Part shown: positions 19,121-29,105 of the stretch, piece by piece
How the letters are laid out: every line of letters starts with the position of its first letter
How positions within the stretch are numbered: the stretch's first letter is position 1
Source of the DNA: Rhodovulum sp. MB263
GTDB taxonomy: Bacteria > Pseudomonadota > Alphaproteobacteria > Rhodobacterales > Rhodobacteraceae
DNA: 64,000 nucleotides
Assembly: GCF_002073975.1 (NCBI RefSeq)
Contig: NZ_CP020384.1
Location: forward strand, 1,178,001 to 1,242,000
Reading direction: 5' to 3'
The notes under the pieces: model-generated
What the model was told of the DNA's origin: nothing
Databases searched by the model: none
What the model saw: the letters and a program-made list of their open reading frames with translations, nothing else
Program-made: the position numbers and the translations under genes

Positions 19121-20286
19121 TCGCGGCTCCTTCGGCGCAGAAGGTCGGTCATCTCGCCCTGAGGCCGGTTCCGGGTCAGCGCCAGCAGCATGCCGACCAT
19201 GATCCCGCCCGCGATGAGCGACGAGCCGCCATAGCTGACGAAGGGCAGGGTCATCCCCTTGGCGGGCAGAAGCTTGACCGCGACCCCCATGTTGATCAGC
19301 GCCTGCACGCCGAAGGTGCAGGCAAGCCCGGTGCCCGCGATCCGGATGAAGGGATCGCGTTCCTTCAGCAGCCGGAACAGCGAGCGGATGACGATGGCGC
19401 AGTAAAGCGCGATGATGAACGCGACCAGCACCAGGCCGTATTCCTCGGCCGCGACCGCGATGATGAAATCGGTATGCGCGTCGGGCAGCGACCACTTGAC
19501 CTGACCCTCGCCGACGCCGACGCCGAAGAAGCCGCCCTCGCGGATCGCGTTGGTGGCATAGCCAAGCTGGGTGCGGGGGTCGATCTCGGGGTTCAGGAAG
19601 CCGTCGATCCGGCGGGCGAAATGCTCGGAATTCTCATAGGCAACGGTGCCCGCGAAGACCACGCCCCCCGCCACGGCGACCAGCACCATGAAGGGCGCGC
19701 CGGCGACGAAATACATCACCCCCCAGGCGAAGAGGATCAGCGCGGCCTGCCCGAAATCGGGCTGCAGCGCCAGAAATGCCACAACGACCACGGCCAGCGC
19801 CAGCGACATGGTCTTGCCGGGCGGACCCTCGACCTCCTGAGCTGCGGCCATCAGCCAGGCGGTCAGGATGATGAAGCCGGGCTTGAGGAATTCCGAGGGC
19901 TGGACCGAGCCGAAGCCCAGCGAATACCAGCGCACCGCGCCCTTGCCGAAATCGGTGCCGAAGACCGGCAGCAGCACGAGCCCCAGCAACGCGGCGCCGC
20001 AGCCGAGCACGCCCAGCCGCCGCACCATCGTCGGCGAGAGCATCGAGAAGACCAGCATCGTGCACAGCGCGAGCCCGCCGAAGACGGCCTGTCTTTCGAC
20101 ATAGTAGAAGGGGGCAAAGCCGTTCTTCTCGGCCAGGGGCACCGAGGCGGCGAGGCCCAGCAGCATGCCCACGCCGAACAGAATAAGAACAAAGGACATC
20201 GCCCATTTGTCCACGGTCCGCCACCAGCGCGGCAAAACCGGTTCACCCGCCCGGATGGGCGCGGTGCCGTAGACCATCTCCGTCAT
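19117..20286 (-). CDS. ftsW: Peptidoglycan polymerase / divisome protein FtsW
   Basis: 389 residues from ATG 20286 ([16 protein letters not shown]), preceded by GAGG; the frame is open slightly further upstream only through a TTG. It is a SEDS-family glycosyltransferase with about ten membrane helices. Diagnostic segments include [61 protein letters not shown] and [23 protein letters not shown]. It heads the visible division run. murD, often directly upstream, is not present; the next gene on the strand is an FAD oxidase 324 bases away. Confidence 0.96.
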   Translation of the reverse strand: MTEMVYGTAPIRAGEPVLPRWWRTVDKWAMSFVLILFGVGMLLGLAASVPLAEKNGFAPFYYVERQAVFGGLALCTMLVFSMLSPTMVRRLGVLGCGAALLGLVLLPVFGTDFGKGAVRWYSLGFGSVQPSEFLKPGFIILTAWLMAAAQEVEGPPGKTMSLALAVVVVAFLALQPDFGQAALILFAWGVMYFVAGAPFMVLVAVAGGVVFAGTVAYENSEHFARRIDGFLNPEIDPRTQLGYATNAIREGGFFGVGVGEGQVKWSLPDAHTDFIIAVAAEEYGLVLVAFIIALYCAIVIRSLFRLLKERDPFIRIAGTGLACTFGVQALINMGVAVKLLPAKGMTLPFVSYGGSSLIAGGIMVGMLLALTRNRPQGEMTDLLRRRSRE

Positions 20287-20610
20287 CGGCCACTGCCTCA
20301 ATCAGCCTCTGTCAATGCCCGTTTACCGGGTCTGGGGCGCAGTGTAGCGTCAAAACCGCATCGGCACCAGAGCCGAAAGCCCGATCGCGGGTGCCGCCGG
20401 GGCCATTGCCGGGGTAACCGTCGGCGCCTCCGTGGGCGGGCGCCCGCCCGTGCCGGGGCCGGGCCTTGCGGGGCTGCGGACAGGGCGGAAGCGGGGCGGG
20501 GAAGGCAGGCGAGGCGGGCGGTTTCTGAAGGCCGGGCGGTGCCCCCCCGGCAGAGGGCCGGGCGCGGGGGCGGGCAGGGGGCTGGCACAGGGCCCGGTGG
20601 GGTCCTTGCG
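20287..20610. other. Intergenic region upstream of ftsW, with a 16-bp GC palindrome
   Basis: No gene seen. The stretch is extremely G/C-rich with runs of C or G. It contains GGGCGGGC directly followed by GCCCGCCC at 20434-20449. It would hold the ftsW promoter or a terminator of the FAD oxidase, but no convincing -35/-10 pair or T-tract was found. Confidence 0.5.
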
Positions 20611-21984
20611 TCAGTTGGCGCGGACCATCTTGCCGGGGTTCATCAACGTCATCGGGTCGAGCGCGCGCTTGATCTGCCCCATCACCTCCCAGGCCGCGCC
20701 ATGCTCCTCTTCCATGTAGTCGAGCTTGCCCATGCCGATGCCATGCTCGCCGGTGACCGTGCCGCCCATGCGCAGCGCGCGCTCGACCATCCGGTGCGCC
20801 AGCGCCTTGGCCTCGTCCAGCTCGGCGGCGTTGCCCGGCTCGACCAGCAGGATCGCGTGGAAATTGCCGTCGCCGACATGGCCGAGGATGGGCCCGGGGA
20901 TCGAGGCCTTCGCGATGTCGGCACGGGTCTCTTCCACCGCCTCGGCCAAGCGCGAGATCGGCACGCACATGTCGGTGACCAGAGCGGTCGCGCCGGGGCG
21001 CAGCCCGAGGCAGGCGTAATAGGCATTGTGGCGCATGGTCCAGAGCGCGGTGCGGTCTTCGGGACGCGAGGACCACTTGAACCCCTCGCCGCCATTGTCG
21101 GCAACGACCTGGCCGAAGCTCTCGGCCTGTTCCGCGACGCCCGAGGCCGAGCCGTGGAACTCGACCATCAGATGCGGCTTCTCGGGCATGTCGGCATGCG
21201 CATAGGCGTTGAAGGCGGCGGCGGTCGCGGCATCGACGAATTCGATCCGGGCCATCGGAATGCCCAGCTGGATGGTCTGGATCACGGTATCGACGGCGGC
21301 GCCGATCTCGTCGAAGGCGCAGACCGCGGCCGAGATCGCCTCGGGCTGGCCGTGCAGTTTCAGCGTCAGTTCGGTGATCAGCCCCAGCGTGCCCTCCGCG
21401 CCCACGAAAAGCCCGGTCAGATCGTAACCCGCGGCCGATTTCCGCGCCCGGGTACCGGTGCGGATCACCCGCCCGTCGGCCAGCACCACCTCGAGCCCCA
21501 GCACGTTGTCGCGCATCGTGCCGTAACGCACCGCCGTCGTGCCCGAGGCCCGGGTCGAGGCCATGCCGCCGAGCGAGGCATTGGCGCCCGGATCGACCGG
21601 GAAGAACAGCCCGGTGGCGCGCAACTCGCGGTTCAGATCCTCGCGGGTGAGGCCGGGCTGGACGACCACGTCCATGTCCTCGGCATTGACCTTCAGCACA
21701 CGGTTCATCCGGCTGAAATCGACCGTGACCCCGCCCTTGAGCGCCAGCGCATGGCCTTCGAGCGAGGTGCCCCGGCCCCAGCCGGTCACCGGCAGCCCGT
21801 TTGCGGCGCAGATCCGGACGATCTGCGCGACCTCTTCAGTGGTTTCCGGATAGGCCACGGCATCGGGGGGCAGGGCGGGAAAATAGGTTTCATTCCGGCC
21901 GTGCAGCTCCAGATCGGACTTGGAGCGGCTGAGGCGATCGCCTAGCATTTCCCCGAGTTCGGTGAGGGCATCCGGTTTCAACAT
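20611..21984 (-). CDS. FAD-linked oxidase, D-lactate dehydrogenase / glycolate oxidase GlcD type
   Basis: 457 residues from ATG 21984 with AAGGAG about eight bases upstream. The N-terminal half is a PCMH-type FAD domain: PETTEEVAQIVRICAANGLPV, then TGWGRGTSLEGHAL around residues 67-80, and PVDPGANASLGGMASTRASG. The C-terminal FAD-oxidase_C domain has GHVGDGNFHAILL and GTVTGEHGIGMGKLDYMEEE, with His residues typical of D-lactate/glycolate dehydrogenases. It likely oxidises a D-2-hydroxyacid and passes electrons to a cytochrome or quinone; the substrate cannot be read. No glcE or glcF adjoins it, favouring a D-lactate dehydrogenase (cytochrome) type. Confidence 0.85.
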   Translation of the reverse strand: MLKPDALTELGEMLGDRLSRSKSDLELHGRNETYFPALPPDAVAYPETTEEVAQIVRICAANGLPVTGWGRGTSLEGHALALKGGVTVDFSRMNRVLKVNAEDMDVVVQPGLTREDLNRELRATGLFFPVDPGANASLGGMASTRASGTTAVRYGTMRDNVLGLEVVLADGRVIRTGTRARKSAAGYDLTGLFVGAEGTLGLITELTLKLHGQPEAISAAVCAFDEIGAAVDTVIQTIQLGIPMARIEFVDAATAAAFNAYAHADMPEKPHLMVEFHGSASGVAEQAESFGQVVADNGGEGFKWSSRPEDRTALWTMRHNAYYACLGLRPGATALVTDMCVPISRLAEAVEETRADIAKASIPGPILGHVGDGNFHAILLVEPGNAAELDEAKALAHRMVERALRMGGTVTGEHGIGMGKLDYMEEEHGAAWEVMGQIKRALDPMTLMNPGKMVRAN

Positions 21985-22095
21985 CGGGGTACTCCTTACA
22001 GGGCCAGAGGCGGGCACCCTAGGCGAGAGCGGCGGCCGGGAAAAGCCTCGGCAAACAAACGCGACCAAAAGAGGCAAAATGCCGGGCAGAACAAG

Positions 22096-23772
22096 GTGAA
22101 ACGGCGGAATTCGACAGCGTTTGGCGCCGTTTTCCGTTGGTTGAATGGGGTTTTGCGCGTCTTGCGGGTGCATGGTCCCTCGCAGGTGCAGTTCTGGTTC
22201 ATCGCCGCCGCGATCGGGGTGGTGGCCGGATTCGCCGCCCTGGGGTTCCGGCTGGCGATCGACGCGCTGCAGCGCGCGCTTTACGGGGTCGAGGACCCGC
22301 ACCGGCTGCACAGCTATGCCGAGACGCTGCACTGGGGCTGGATCCTGGCGATCCCGGCCTGTGGGGGGCTTGTCGTCGGGCTTCTGCTGCACCGCTTCAC
22401 CCCCGATGCCCGGGTGCGTTCGGTCGCCGACGTGATCGAGGGCGCCGCACTCAACGAGGGCCGGGTCGAGGTCAGGGCGGGCCTCGCCTCGGCCTGCGCC
22501 TCGCTGATCACGCTGTCCTCGGGCGGCTCGACCGGCCGCGAGGGGCCGGTGGTGCACATGGCGGGCGTGGTCGCGACCTGGGTGTCGAACCGGATCCATG
22601 CCGATGGCATCACCGGGCGCGATCTGCTGGGCTGCGCCGTCGCGGCCGCGGTCTCGGCCTCGTTCAACGCGCCGATCGCGGGCACGCTGTTCGCGCTCGA
22701 GGTCGTGCTCAGGCATTTCGCGGTCCATGCCTTCGCCCCGATCACGGTGGCGGCGGTGGCGGGCACCGTCATCAACCGGCTCGAATTCGGCGGCGTGCCG
22801 GAATTCGCGCTGCCCCAGACCGACCGGCTGGCCTTCTATGGCGAGCTTCCGGCCTTCCTGCTGCTGGGGCTGGTCTGCGGGCTCGTCGCGGTGATCCTGA
22901 TGCGGTCGATCTTCTGGGCCGAGGGGATCGGCGATGCGGTGCAGCGCCGGACCCGGATGCCGCGCTGGCTGCGGCCGGCTGTCTCGGGGCTCGGTCTCGG
23001 GGCGATGGCGATCTGGTTTCCGCATATCATCGGCGTCGGCTACGAGACCACCTCGGCGGCCCTGACCGGGACGCTGGTCCTGCATGAGGCGGTGGTGTTC
23101 TGCCTGCTGAAATCGGTGGCGGTGTCGCTGACCATGGCCGGGCGGATGGGGGGCGGCGTGTTCTCGCCCTCGCTGATGGTGGGGGCGCTGACCGGGCTGG
23201 CCTTCGGCATCATAGCGACCTCGGCCTTCCCCAATGTCTCGGGGGCCGAGACGCTTTATGCGCTGGCCGGGATGGGGGCGGTCGCGGCGGCGGTGCTGGG
23301 CGCGCCGATCTCGACCACGATGATCGTCTTCGAGATGACCGGCGACTGGCAGACCGGGCTTGCGGTGATGGTGGCGGTGTCGCTGTCGACGGCGCTCTCG
23401 AGCCGCCTCGTCGACCGGTCCTTCTTCCTCACCCAGCTCGAACGGCGCGGCAAGCGGCTGGCGGCCGGGCCGCAATCCTATCTGCTGGCGGCCCTGACCG
23501 CGGGCGTGCTGATGCGGCCCCGCGACAGTTCCGGCGCGGCCTCGCCCGGTGCCTGCGCCGAGCTGATCGGACAGGGGGTGATGTTCGAAGCCGACGCGAC
23601 CCTGGTCGAGGCGCTGCCGGTCTTCGAGAAATGGGGGCACGGTTTCGTGCCGGTGGTGGCGCGGCCCGCCGATGGTGGCGAGCCCGAGGTGCTGGGCGCG
23701 CTGTTCCATGTCGATGCGCTGCGCGCCTATTCCCGCGCACTGGCGATGACCGCCGCCGAGGAACATTCCTGA
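22096..23772 (+). CDS. CLC-type chloride channel/transporter with C-terminal regulatory region
   Basis: 558 residues, divergent from the FAD oxidase. About ten hydrophobic helices. CLC selectivity motifs are present: SSGGSTGREGP (GREGP at 147-151, with the gating Glu that usually marks Cl-/H+ exchangers) and GGGVFSPSLMVGA (GxFxP). GAPISTTMIVFEMTGDW is also typical. The last ~100 residues resemble a CBS-like domain (FEADATLVEALPVFEKWGHGFVPVV). The start is a GTG at 22096 with a weak upstream site, so it is uncertain; TTG codons slightly downstream are alternatives. Inner membrane anion transport; physiological role unknown. Confidence 0.88.
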   Translation: MKRRNSTAFGAVFRWLNGVLRVLRVHGPSQVQFWFIAAAIGVVAGFAALGFRLAIDALQRALYGVEDPHRLHSYAETLHWGWILAIPACGGLVVGLLLHRFTPDARVRSVADVIEGAALNEGRVEVRAGLASACASLITLSSGGSTGREGPVVHMAGVVATWVSNRIHADGITGRDLLGCAVAAAVSASFNAPIAGTLFALEVVLRHFAVHAFAPITVAAVAGTVINRLEFGGVPEFALPQTDRLAFYGELPAFLLLGLVCGLVAVILMRSIFWAEGIGDAVQRRTRMPRWLRPAVSGLGLGAMAIWFPHIIGVGYETTSAALTGTLVLHEAVVFCLLKSVAVSLTMAGRMGGGVFSPSLMVGALTGLAFGIIATSAFPNVSGAETLYALAGMGAVAAAVLGAPISTTMIVFEMTGDWQTGLAVMVAVSLSTALSSRLVDRSFFLTQLERRGKRLAAGPQSYLLAALTAGVLMRPRDSSGAASPGACAELIGQGVMFEADATLVEALPVFEKWGHGFVPVVARPADGGEPEVLGALFHVDALRAYSRALAMTAAEEHS

Positions 23773-23817
23773 GCGACGGACAGGTCTGACGGCGGGCAGG
23801 GCCGAAGGCAGCTGAGC

Positions 23818-24159
23818 CTAGAGCTGCTCGACCGTCACCTTGTCGGCATAGAAGGAAAGATGCCCGGCGATCCGCTCGAGCCCCGGTTGCGGGTCTTCAT
23901 AGGACCAGGCCGCATCCGCGATGTCATAGCTCTTGGCGCGCAGGGTGAAATAGGTTGCCACCCCCTTGCGGGGGCAGGTCGTGCTGCTGTCCGAGCGGTC
24001 GAGGAAGGCCATCGCCACATCCTCGCGCGGGAAATAGATGACGGGTTTCATGTCGCGCTCGGTCAGTTCGAGCGCGTTCCGGCTTTCGGCGATCACCGCG
24101 CCTCCGGCCCGGACCACCCAGGCCCCCTCGGCCTTGTGGATCGTGATGTGGTCGGACAT
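23818..24159 (-). CDS. DUF427 domain protein
   Basis: 113 residues from ATG 24159 (MSDHITIHKAEG) preceded by GGAGAA. It matches the DUF427 beta-rich single-domain family: WVVRAGGAVIAESRNALEL, PVIYFPREDVAMAFLDRS, TTCPRKGVATYFTL and AAWSYEDPQPGLERIAGHLSFYADKV. The conserved Cys-Pro-Lys/Arg-Gly segment is intact. Biochemical role unknown. It is convergent with the chloride transporter and upstream of an aminopeptidase. Confidence 0.88.
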   Translation of the reverse strand: MSDHITIHKAEGAWVVRAGGAVIAESRNALELTERDMKPVIYFPREDVAMAFLDRSDSSTTCPRKGVATYFTLRAKSYDIADAAWSYEDPQPGLERIAGHLSFYADKVTVEQL

Positions 24160-24348
24160 GCGTGTTCTCCCTGGTCCTGTCGGCTGCAGATCTCTGCGCC
24201 GCTGTTTTGTCATGCTGGCCTTTGTCTTGTCCAGTTCCGCCCGTACCCAGGACGGGCAGGGACGACAATACCGCCTCCGGCCCCCGAAAGTGCGGGGCCG
24301 GGCGGATTACTTCGGGCGGGAGGGCTCCGGGCGCGGGAATGCGGCGGC

Positions 24349-26154
24349 TCAGAGTGGCCGTGTCGCCTCCACGAGCCAGGCCCGTGCCCGTTCCGACAGC
24401 CCGTCCCGGGCCCGCCGGGCCACCTCGGCATGATAGGCGTCGAGCCAGGCCCGTTCGCCCGCATCGAGCAGCTCGGGGGCGATCAGGCGGCGGTCGATCG
24501 GCACCCAGGTCAGGGTCTCGAAGGACAGCATGCGCCGGTCGTCGCCGTCCTCGAGCGCCGGGGCCTCCTCGACCGCGATCAGGTTCTCGATCCGGATGCC
24601 GAAGGCGCCCTCGCGGTAATAGCCCGGCTCGTTCGACAACATCATCCCGGGCTCCAGCGGCACGGTCGAGATCCGGGCGATGCGCTGCGGCCCCTCATGG
24701 ACCGAGAGATAGGCGCCGACGCCATGGCCGGTGCCATGGTCGTAATCCTGCCCGGCCTGCCAGAGCGCATTGCGCGCCAGCGCGTCGAGATCGCGCCCCG
24801 CAAGCCCCTTGGGGAAGCGTGCCCGCGAGATCGCGATCATGCCTTTCAGCACCCGGGTGAAGGGGGCCCTGGCCGCATCGGGCACCGGACCCACGGCAAT
24901 GGTGCGGGTGATGTCGGTGGTGCCGTCGAGATATTGCGCGCCCGAATCGACCAGCAGCAGATCGCCCGGCGCGACGCGGCGGTTGGTGGCCTCGGTCACC
25001 CGGTAATGGACGATGGCGCCGTTCGGTCCTGTGCCCGCGATGGTCTCGAAGCTGATGTCGCGAAGCTTGCCGGTCGCGGCACGGAACTCTTCCAGCCCGC
25101 GCACCACGTCGATCTCGGTCAGCCCGCCCCCGGGCGCCTCGGCATCGATCCAGGCCAGGAACTCGATCATCGCGACAGCATCGCGGGCATGGGCCGCGCG
25201 CGCGCCCGCCAGCTCGGTCGCGGTCTTGCGCGCCTTGGGAAGGATGCAGGGATCGTCGGCCAGCGCGACCTCGACGCCCGCATCCTCGAGCTGGCGCAAC
25301 ACCCACAAGGGCGCCGAGGCCGGATCGACTCTGACCTTGCCGAGAAGGCTCCTGAGCCCCGGCCCGAAGGCGCCGGCCGGGCGCAGCGTGATCTCGGGGC
25401 CGAGATGGGCCTTGAGCGCGTCGCTCACCTTGGCCGGATCGGCATAAAGCGTCACCCGGCCGTCATCATGCAGGATCGCGAAGGCATGGGGCACCGGGTT
25501 GCGCGGAATGTCCGCGCCGCGCACGTTCAGCAGCCATGCGATGGAATCGGGCAGGGTCAGCACCGCCGCATTTTGCCCGGCCTCGGCCAGCAGCCGTCCG
25601 ATCCGGGCGCGCTTGTCGGCATGGGCCTCGCCTGCAAGTTCCTCGGGATAGGGCGCGATCGGGCCTTGCGGCGGGGCGGGCTGGTCGGCCCAGATCCGGT
25701 CGACCAGATTGGCCGTCTCGCGGATCGCGACCTGGGTGCCCTCGAGTGCCGCGCTCAGCGCGTCGAGCTCCTTCGGCGTGTGCAGCCAGGGATCGATCCC
25801 GACCGCGCCGCCCTGCGGCAGCGCCGCTTTCAGCCAGTCGCCGGGTTTCGTCTCGGGCCAGGGCACCGGCGTGAAATGCGCGAGATCGACCTGCGCCTTG
25901 ACCTGCACCCGGTAGCGCCCGTCGATGAAGACGCCCGCGCGATCCATCAGGATGCAGGCGATCCCGGCCGAGCCGGTGAAGCCCGTCAGCCAGGCCAGAC
26001 GGTCGTCATGGGGCGCCACATATTCGCCCTGATGGGCATCGGCGCGGGGCACCAGAAAGCCCGCCAGCCCCTCGCGGGCCATCTCCTCGCGCAGGCGCGC
26101 CAGCCGGACGGGGCCGTCCTCGGGACGGGTGGTGCTGTCGAAACTCTGGAACAT
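24349..26154 (-). CDS. Aminopeptidase P family Xaa-Pro peptidase (M24B)
   Basis: 601 residues, the long three-domain form. Two creatinase-like N-terminal domains (MAREGLAGFLVPRADAHQGEY at ~28; GVFIDGRYRVQVKAQVDL at ~74) precede the pita-bread catalytic domain. Metal ligands lie in LLVDSGAQYLDGTTDITRT (two Asp), GTGHGVGAYLSVHEGPQ (His), MLSNEPGYY (Glu) and FGIRIENL (Glu). It removes N-terminal residues before proline; cytosolic, with two metal ions. The start at 26154 is one base short of the cobT stop, so it probably shares the cobS-cobT transcript. Confidence 0.93.
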   Translation of the reverse strand: MFQSFDSTTRPEDGPVRLARLREEMAREGLAGFLVPRADAHQGEYVAPHDDRLAWLTGFTGSAGIACILMDRAGVFIDGRYRVQVKAQVDLAHFTPVPWPETKPGDWLKAALPQGGAVGIDPWLHTPKELDALSAALEGTQVAIRETANLVDRIWADQPAPPQGPIAPYPEELAGEAHADKRARIGRLLAEAGQNAAVLTLPDSIAWLLNVRGADIPRNPVPHAFAILHDDGRVTLYADPAKVSDALKAHLGPEITLRPAGAFGPGLRSLLGKVRVDPASAPLWVLRQLEDAGVEVALADDPCILPKARKTATELAGARAAHARDAVAMIEFLAWIDAEAPGGGLTEIDVVRGLEEFRAATGKLRDISFETIAGTGPNGAIVHYRVTEATNRRVAPGDLLLVDSGAQYLDGTTDITRTIAVGPVPDAARAPFTRVLKGMIAISRARFPKGLAGRDLDALARNALWQAGQDYDHGTGHGVGAYLSVHEGPQRIARISTVPLEPGMMLSNEPGYYREGAFGIRIENLIAVEEAPALEDGDDRRMLSFETLTWVPIDRRLIAPELLDAGERAWLDAYHAEVARRARDGLSERARAWLVEATRPL

Positions 26155-28029
26155 CTAGCCTGCCTTCCTGATTCCGAACATGCGGGCGCGGGCGCGGGGG
26201 TCCTTGTCGAACAGTGCCGCCAGCTGTTCGGTCATCGCCCCGGCCAGCTGTTCGACATCGGTGATGGTGACGGCGCGCTCATAATAGCGGGTGACGTCAT
26301 GGCCGATGCCGATGGCGATCAGCTCGACGGCCTTGCGGCGCTCGACCATGGCGATCACGTCGCGCAGGTGCTTTTCGAGGTAGTTCGCGGCATTGACCGA
26401 CAGCGTCGAATCGTCGACCGGCGCCCCGTCCGAGATCACCATCAGGATCTTGCGTGCCTCGGGCCGCATCAGCATCCGTCTGTGCGCCCATTCCAGCGCC
26501 TCGCCGTCGATGTTTTCTTTCAGCAGGCCCTCTTTCATCATCAGGCCCAGGTTCTCGCGGGCCCGCCGCCAGGGCGCATCGGCATTCTTGTAGACGATGT
26601 GGCGCAGATCGTTCAGCCGGCCCGGGCTTTGCGGACGGCCCTCGGCCAGCCATTGCTCGCGCGATTGCCCGCCCTTCCAGGCGCGGGTGGTGAAGCCAAG
26701 GATCTCGACCTTGACATGGCAGCGTTCGAGCGTGCGCGCCAGCACATCGGCACAGATCGCGGCAATCGAGATCGGCCGCCCGCGCATCGAGCCCGAATTG
26801 TCCAGAAGCAGCGTCACCACGGTGTCGCGGAACTCTGTATCCTTCTCGACCTTGAAGCTCAGCGGCGTGGTCGGGTTCGCCACCACCCGCGCCAGACGCC
26901 CGGCATCGAGAATGCCTTCCTCGCGGTCGAATTCCCAGCTGCGGTTCTGCTGCGCCTGCAGCCGCCGCTGAAGCTTGTTGGCCAGCCGTCCGACCGCGCC
27001 CTTCAGCGGGTCGAGCTGCTGGTCGAGATAGGCGCGCAGCCGTTCCAGCTCGGCCGGTTCGGCCAGGTCCTGGGCGCCGATCTCCTCGTCGAAACCGGCG
27101 GAGAAGACCTTGTAATCGGGGTCGGCCTGCGAGTGCGGGGCGGGCGGTGGCGGCTCGTGCGGGGCCTCGCCCTCGGGCAACTCGGTCTCCTCGCCCATCT
27201 CCATGTCGTCGATATCGTCGGGATTGACATGGGCCTGGGCCGCGTCCTGCATCTCGTCCTGCGACTGCTCGGGGCTGGCATCGGCCTCGTCGCTGTCCTG
27301 GTTCTCTTCCTCGCCGTATTCCTCGGGCGCCTCGTCCTCGGTTTCGGCCGAACTGTCCTCGTCATCGTTCTGATCGGCATCGGGATCGTCGCCGAGCTGG
27401 TCGGCATAGCCGAGATCGGCGATCACCTGACGGCTGAGACGGGCGAAGGCGGCCTGATCGCCCAGGCTGGCGTCGATCCCCTCGAGCGCCGCCCCGGCCT
27501 GGTCCTCGATGAAGCCGCGCCACAGCTCCATCGCCTGGGCCGCGCCCCTGGGCAGCGGGCGGCCGGTCGCGAGATGGCGCACGATATAGCCCGCCGCGAC
27601 GGACAGCGGCACTTCCGAGGCCTCGCGGGCCTGGGCATAGCCCTTCTTCGCGGCCTCGGCGGCGATCATCGCGTCGATATTTCCGGCGGTGCCGGGCATG
27701 AGGCGGGCCCCGACCGCCTCGCAGCGGGCCATCTCCATCGCCTCGTAAAGCTCGCAGGCGATCTGGCCCGAGGGGCGATAGCGCGCATGGGTGGCGCCGT
27801 CGTGGTATTTGTGGCGCAGCGCGTAGGCATCGGCGGTGCCGCGCGCCAGCAGCACCTCGTCGCGGGTCATCCGGCGCGAGACCTGGGGCAGCCGCACCGC
27901 GTCGTCGGTCAGTCCGGGCGGGTCGACCGAATAGCTGACGCCCAGATCGGCGTCGTCGGCCAGGACCTTGGTGGCCTCGGCCAGCGCCTTCTTGAAGGGA
28001 TCGGCAGGGTTGTCGGTCGGTTTGGTCAT
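26155..28029 (-). CDS. cobT: Cobaltochelatase subunit CobT (aerobic cobalamin pathway)
   Basis: 624 residues from ATG 28029 ([18 protein letters not shown]). The N-terminal CobT domain is followed by a very acidic Glu/Asp-rich linker (about residues 210-320) and a C-terminal von Willebrand A domain with the MIDAS motif [15 protein letters not shown]. With CobS it forms the AAA+ motor that drives CobN to insert Co2+ into hydrogenobyrinic acid diamide. CobN is not in the window. cobS lies about 1.1 kb upstream in the same direction, with one small gene between. Confidence 0.95.
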   Translation of the reverse strand: MTKPTDNPADPFKKALAEATKVLADDADLGVSYSVDPPGLTDDAVRLPQVSRRMTRDEVLLARGTADAYALRHKYHDGATHARYRPSGQIACELYEAMEMARCEAVGARLMPGTAGNIDAMIAAEAAKKGYAQAREASEVPLSVAAGYIVRHLATGRPLPRGAAQAMELWRGFIEDQAGAALEGIDASLGDQAAFARLSRQVIADLGYADQLGDDPDADQNDDEDSSAETEDEAPEEYGEEENQDSDEADASPEQSQDEMQDAAQAHVNPDDIDDMEMGEETELPEGEAPHEPPPPAPHSQADPDYKVFSAGFDEEIGAQDLAEPAELERLRAYLDQQLDPLKGAVGRLANKLQRRLQAQQNRSWEFDREEGILDAGRLARVVANPTTPLSFKVEKDTEFRDTVVTLLLDNSGSMRGRPISIAAICADVLARTLERCHVKVEILGFTTRAWKGGQSREQWLAEGRPQSPGRLNDLRHIVYKNADAPWRRARENLGLMMKEGLLKENIDGEALEWAHRRMLMRPEARKILMVISDGAPVDDSTLSVNAANYLEKHLRDVIAMVERRKAVELIAIGIGHDVTRYYERAVTITDVEQLAGAMTEQLAALFDKDPRARARMFGIRKAG

Positions 28030-28578
28030 GGGGCAGGATCCGCTTGGCTTGCGGGGCCAATCTAGAAAGGTTGACGGGAATTTGCCAGTGGCCCGCAGGC
28101 GGAAAGCGGCGGGATGTCCTGTCGCGCCTCCGCCGCCCTGAAAAACGCCCGATGCCATCCGGCAATCGCCGGGGCGACGCCGGCCCCGCATGCTAGGTCC
28201 GGATGCCGTCGCCCGCGACAGGCGATGTCGGCCAGACGGGCCCGCGCCTCGCTTCGCTCCGGCCAGCCGACATGCGTTGCTTAGGGCCGGCTGGCTTCAG
28301 GCGCCGCTCGAACATGTCGCGCCGCCCCATGCTGCGGCTCCAGTCCGGAGCGTAGCGCACCTGCTGGCGTGCCGGGACTGCGGCTTGCCGCCCCGGGCTG
28401 TGGTTGCGCTTGCCGTGCATCCCCGGCGTGGTTGCCGTGGCCCCGGGGTGGGATGGCCGATCGCCAGAACGCTTCCCGCCTCGCTTTGCGCGCGCCTCGT
28501 CTGACATGGGAGCATGCTGCGAGGGAGCGATCCGGCGGCAGGGGGGGCGAAGCGGATCGCAGTAACGTGTCGCGATTG
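28030..28578. other. Intergenic region upstream of cobT
   Basis: 549 bases without a convincing gene on either strand. Open frames cover it but are Arg/Pro/Ala-rich and lack ribosome sites. No tRNA, clear riboswitch or terminator was recognised. It should carry the cobT leader, if cobT is not transcribed with the upstream gene. Confidence 0.5.
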
Positions 28579-29013
28579 TCACTTCGTCCGCAGAGGCGTC
28601 CGACGATCCGGTGGGTGACCGGGTAGGCCTTCGCTGCGGGCGAAGGCGTCGCAGAGGCCGGACAGGCGAAGATACTGGTCGCGCGAGCTGCGGCTTCCGT
28701 TCAGGATATGGTTTTCGAGCAGAAGCAGATAGACCGGGCGCAACCTGGCGATCCGGGCATCGTATCCGGCAGCTGTCAGGCCCGAGCGCGGAAGCCCCGC
28801 ATCGCGGAAGGCCCGGGCCATGGCGCGGGCCTCGGAGGGTGCGCCCTCGGCAATCGCATAGCTGGCACGAAAGCTGGCCGTCGCCTGCCAGAGCGCCGCG
28901 CAATCTGTGGCGGGAAAGGCCGGATCGGCGTTTCCCGCAAGGGCGGGGAAGCAAAGCGGAACGGCAAGGGCCAGCAGGGCCGCGCGCGGCAGGTTCGCTT
29001 CAGGCCAGCGCAT
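28579..29013 (-). CDS. Small exported hypothetical protein between cobS and cobT
   Basis: 144 residues starting MRWPEANLPRAALLALAVPLCFPALAG, a clear Sec signal peptide. The mature ~118 residues contain two Cys (TDCAALW and SGLCDAF), probably a periplasmic disulfide, and are largely helical. No family recognised. It lies 92 bases downstream of cobS on the same strand, about 550 bases before cobT. Position suggests a genus-level conserved linker gene; a cobalt-related role is conjecture. Confidence 0.65.
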   Translation of the reverse strand: MRWPEANLPRAALLALAVPLCFPALAGNADPAFPATDCAALWQATASFRASYAIAEGAPSEARAMARAFRDAGLPRSGLTAAGYDARIARLRPVYLLLLENHILNGSRSSRDQYLRLSGLCDAFARSEGLPGHPPDRRTPLRTK

Positions 29014-29105
29014 GGCAGAGGCCGCCAGGTCGAGGCGGCCTGCGACGGGCCGCAGGCCCGCCGTCGGGGATCTGGCTGCCGGTCGCCGGACCGCGCGGCA
29101 TCGGG

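Noticed and set aside
20434-20449. 16-bp GC palindrome as a terminator of the FAD oxidase
   Set aside because: No loop bases, no T-tract and about 160 bases from the stop; kept only as a sequence feature.
23860-28065. A very long open frame on the plus strand across the aminopeptidase P and cobT genes
   Set aside because: It is the antisense shadow of two well-supported genes in GC-rich DNA; its translation is Arg/Gly/His/Asp-rich and matches no family.
28190-28580. Possible RNA gene upstream of cobT
   Set aside because: Several short complementary runs exist, but no cloverleaf, cobalamin-box or other known RNA pattern could be drawn.
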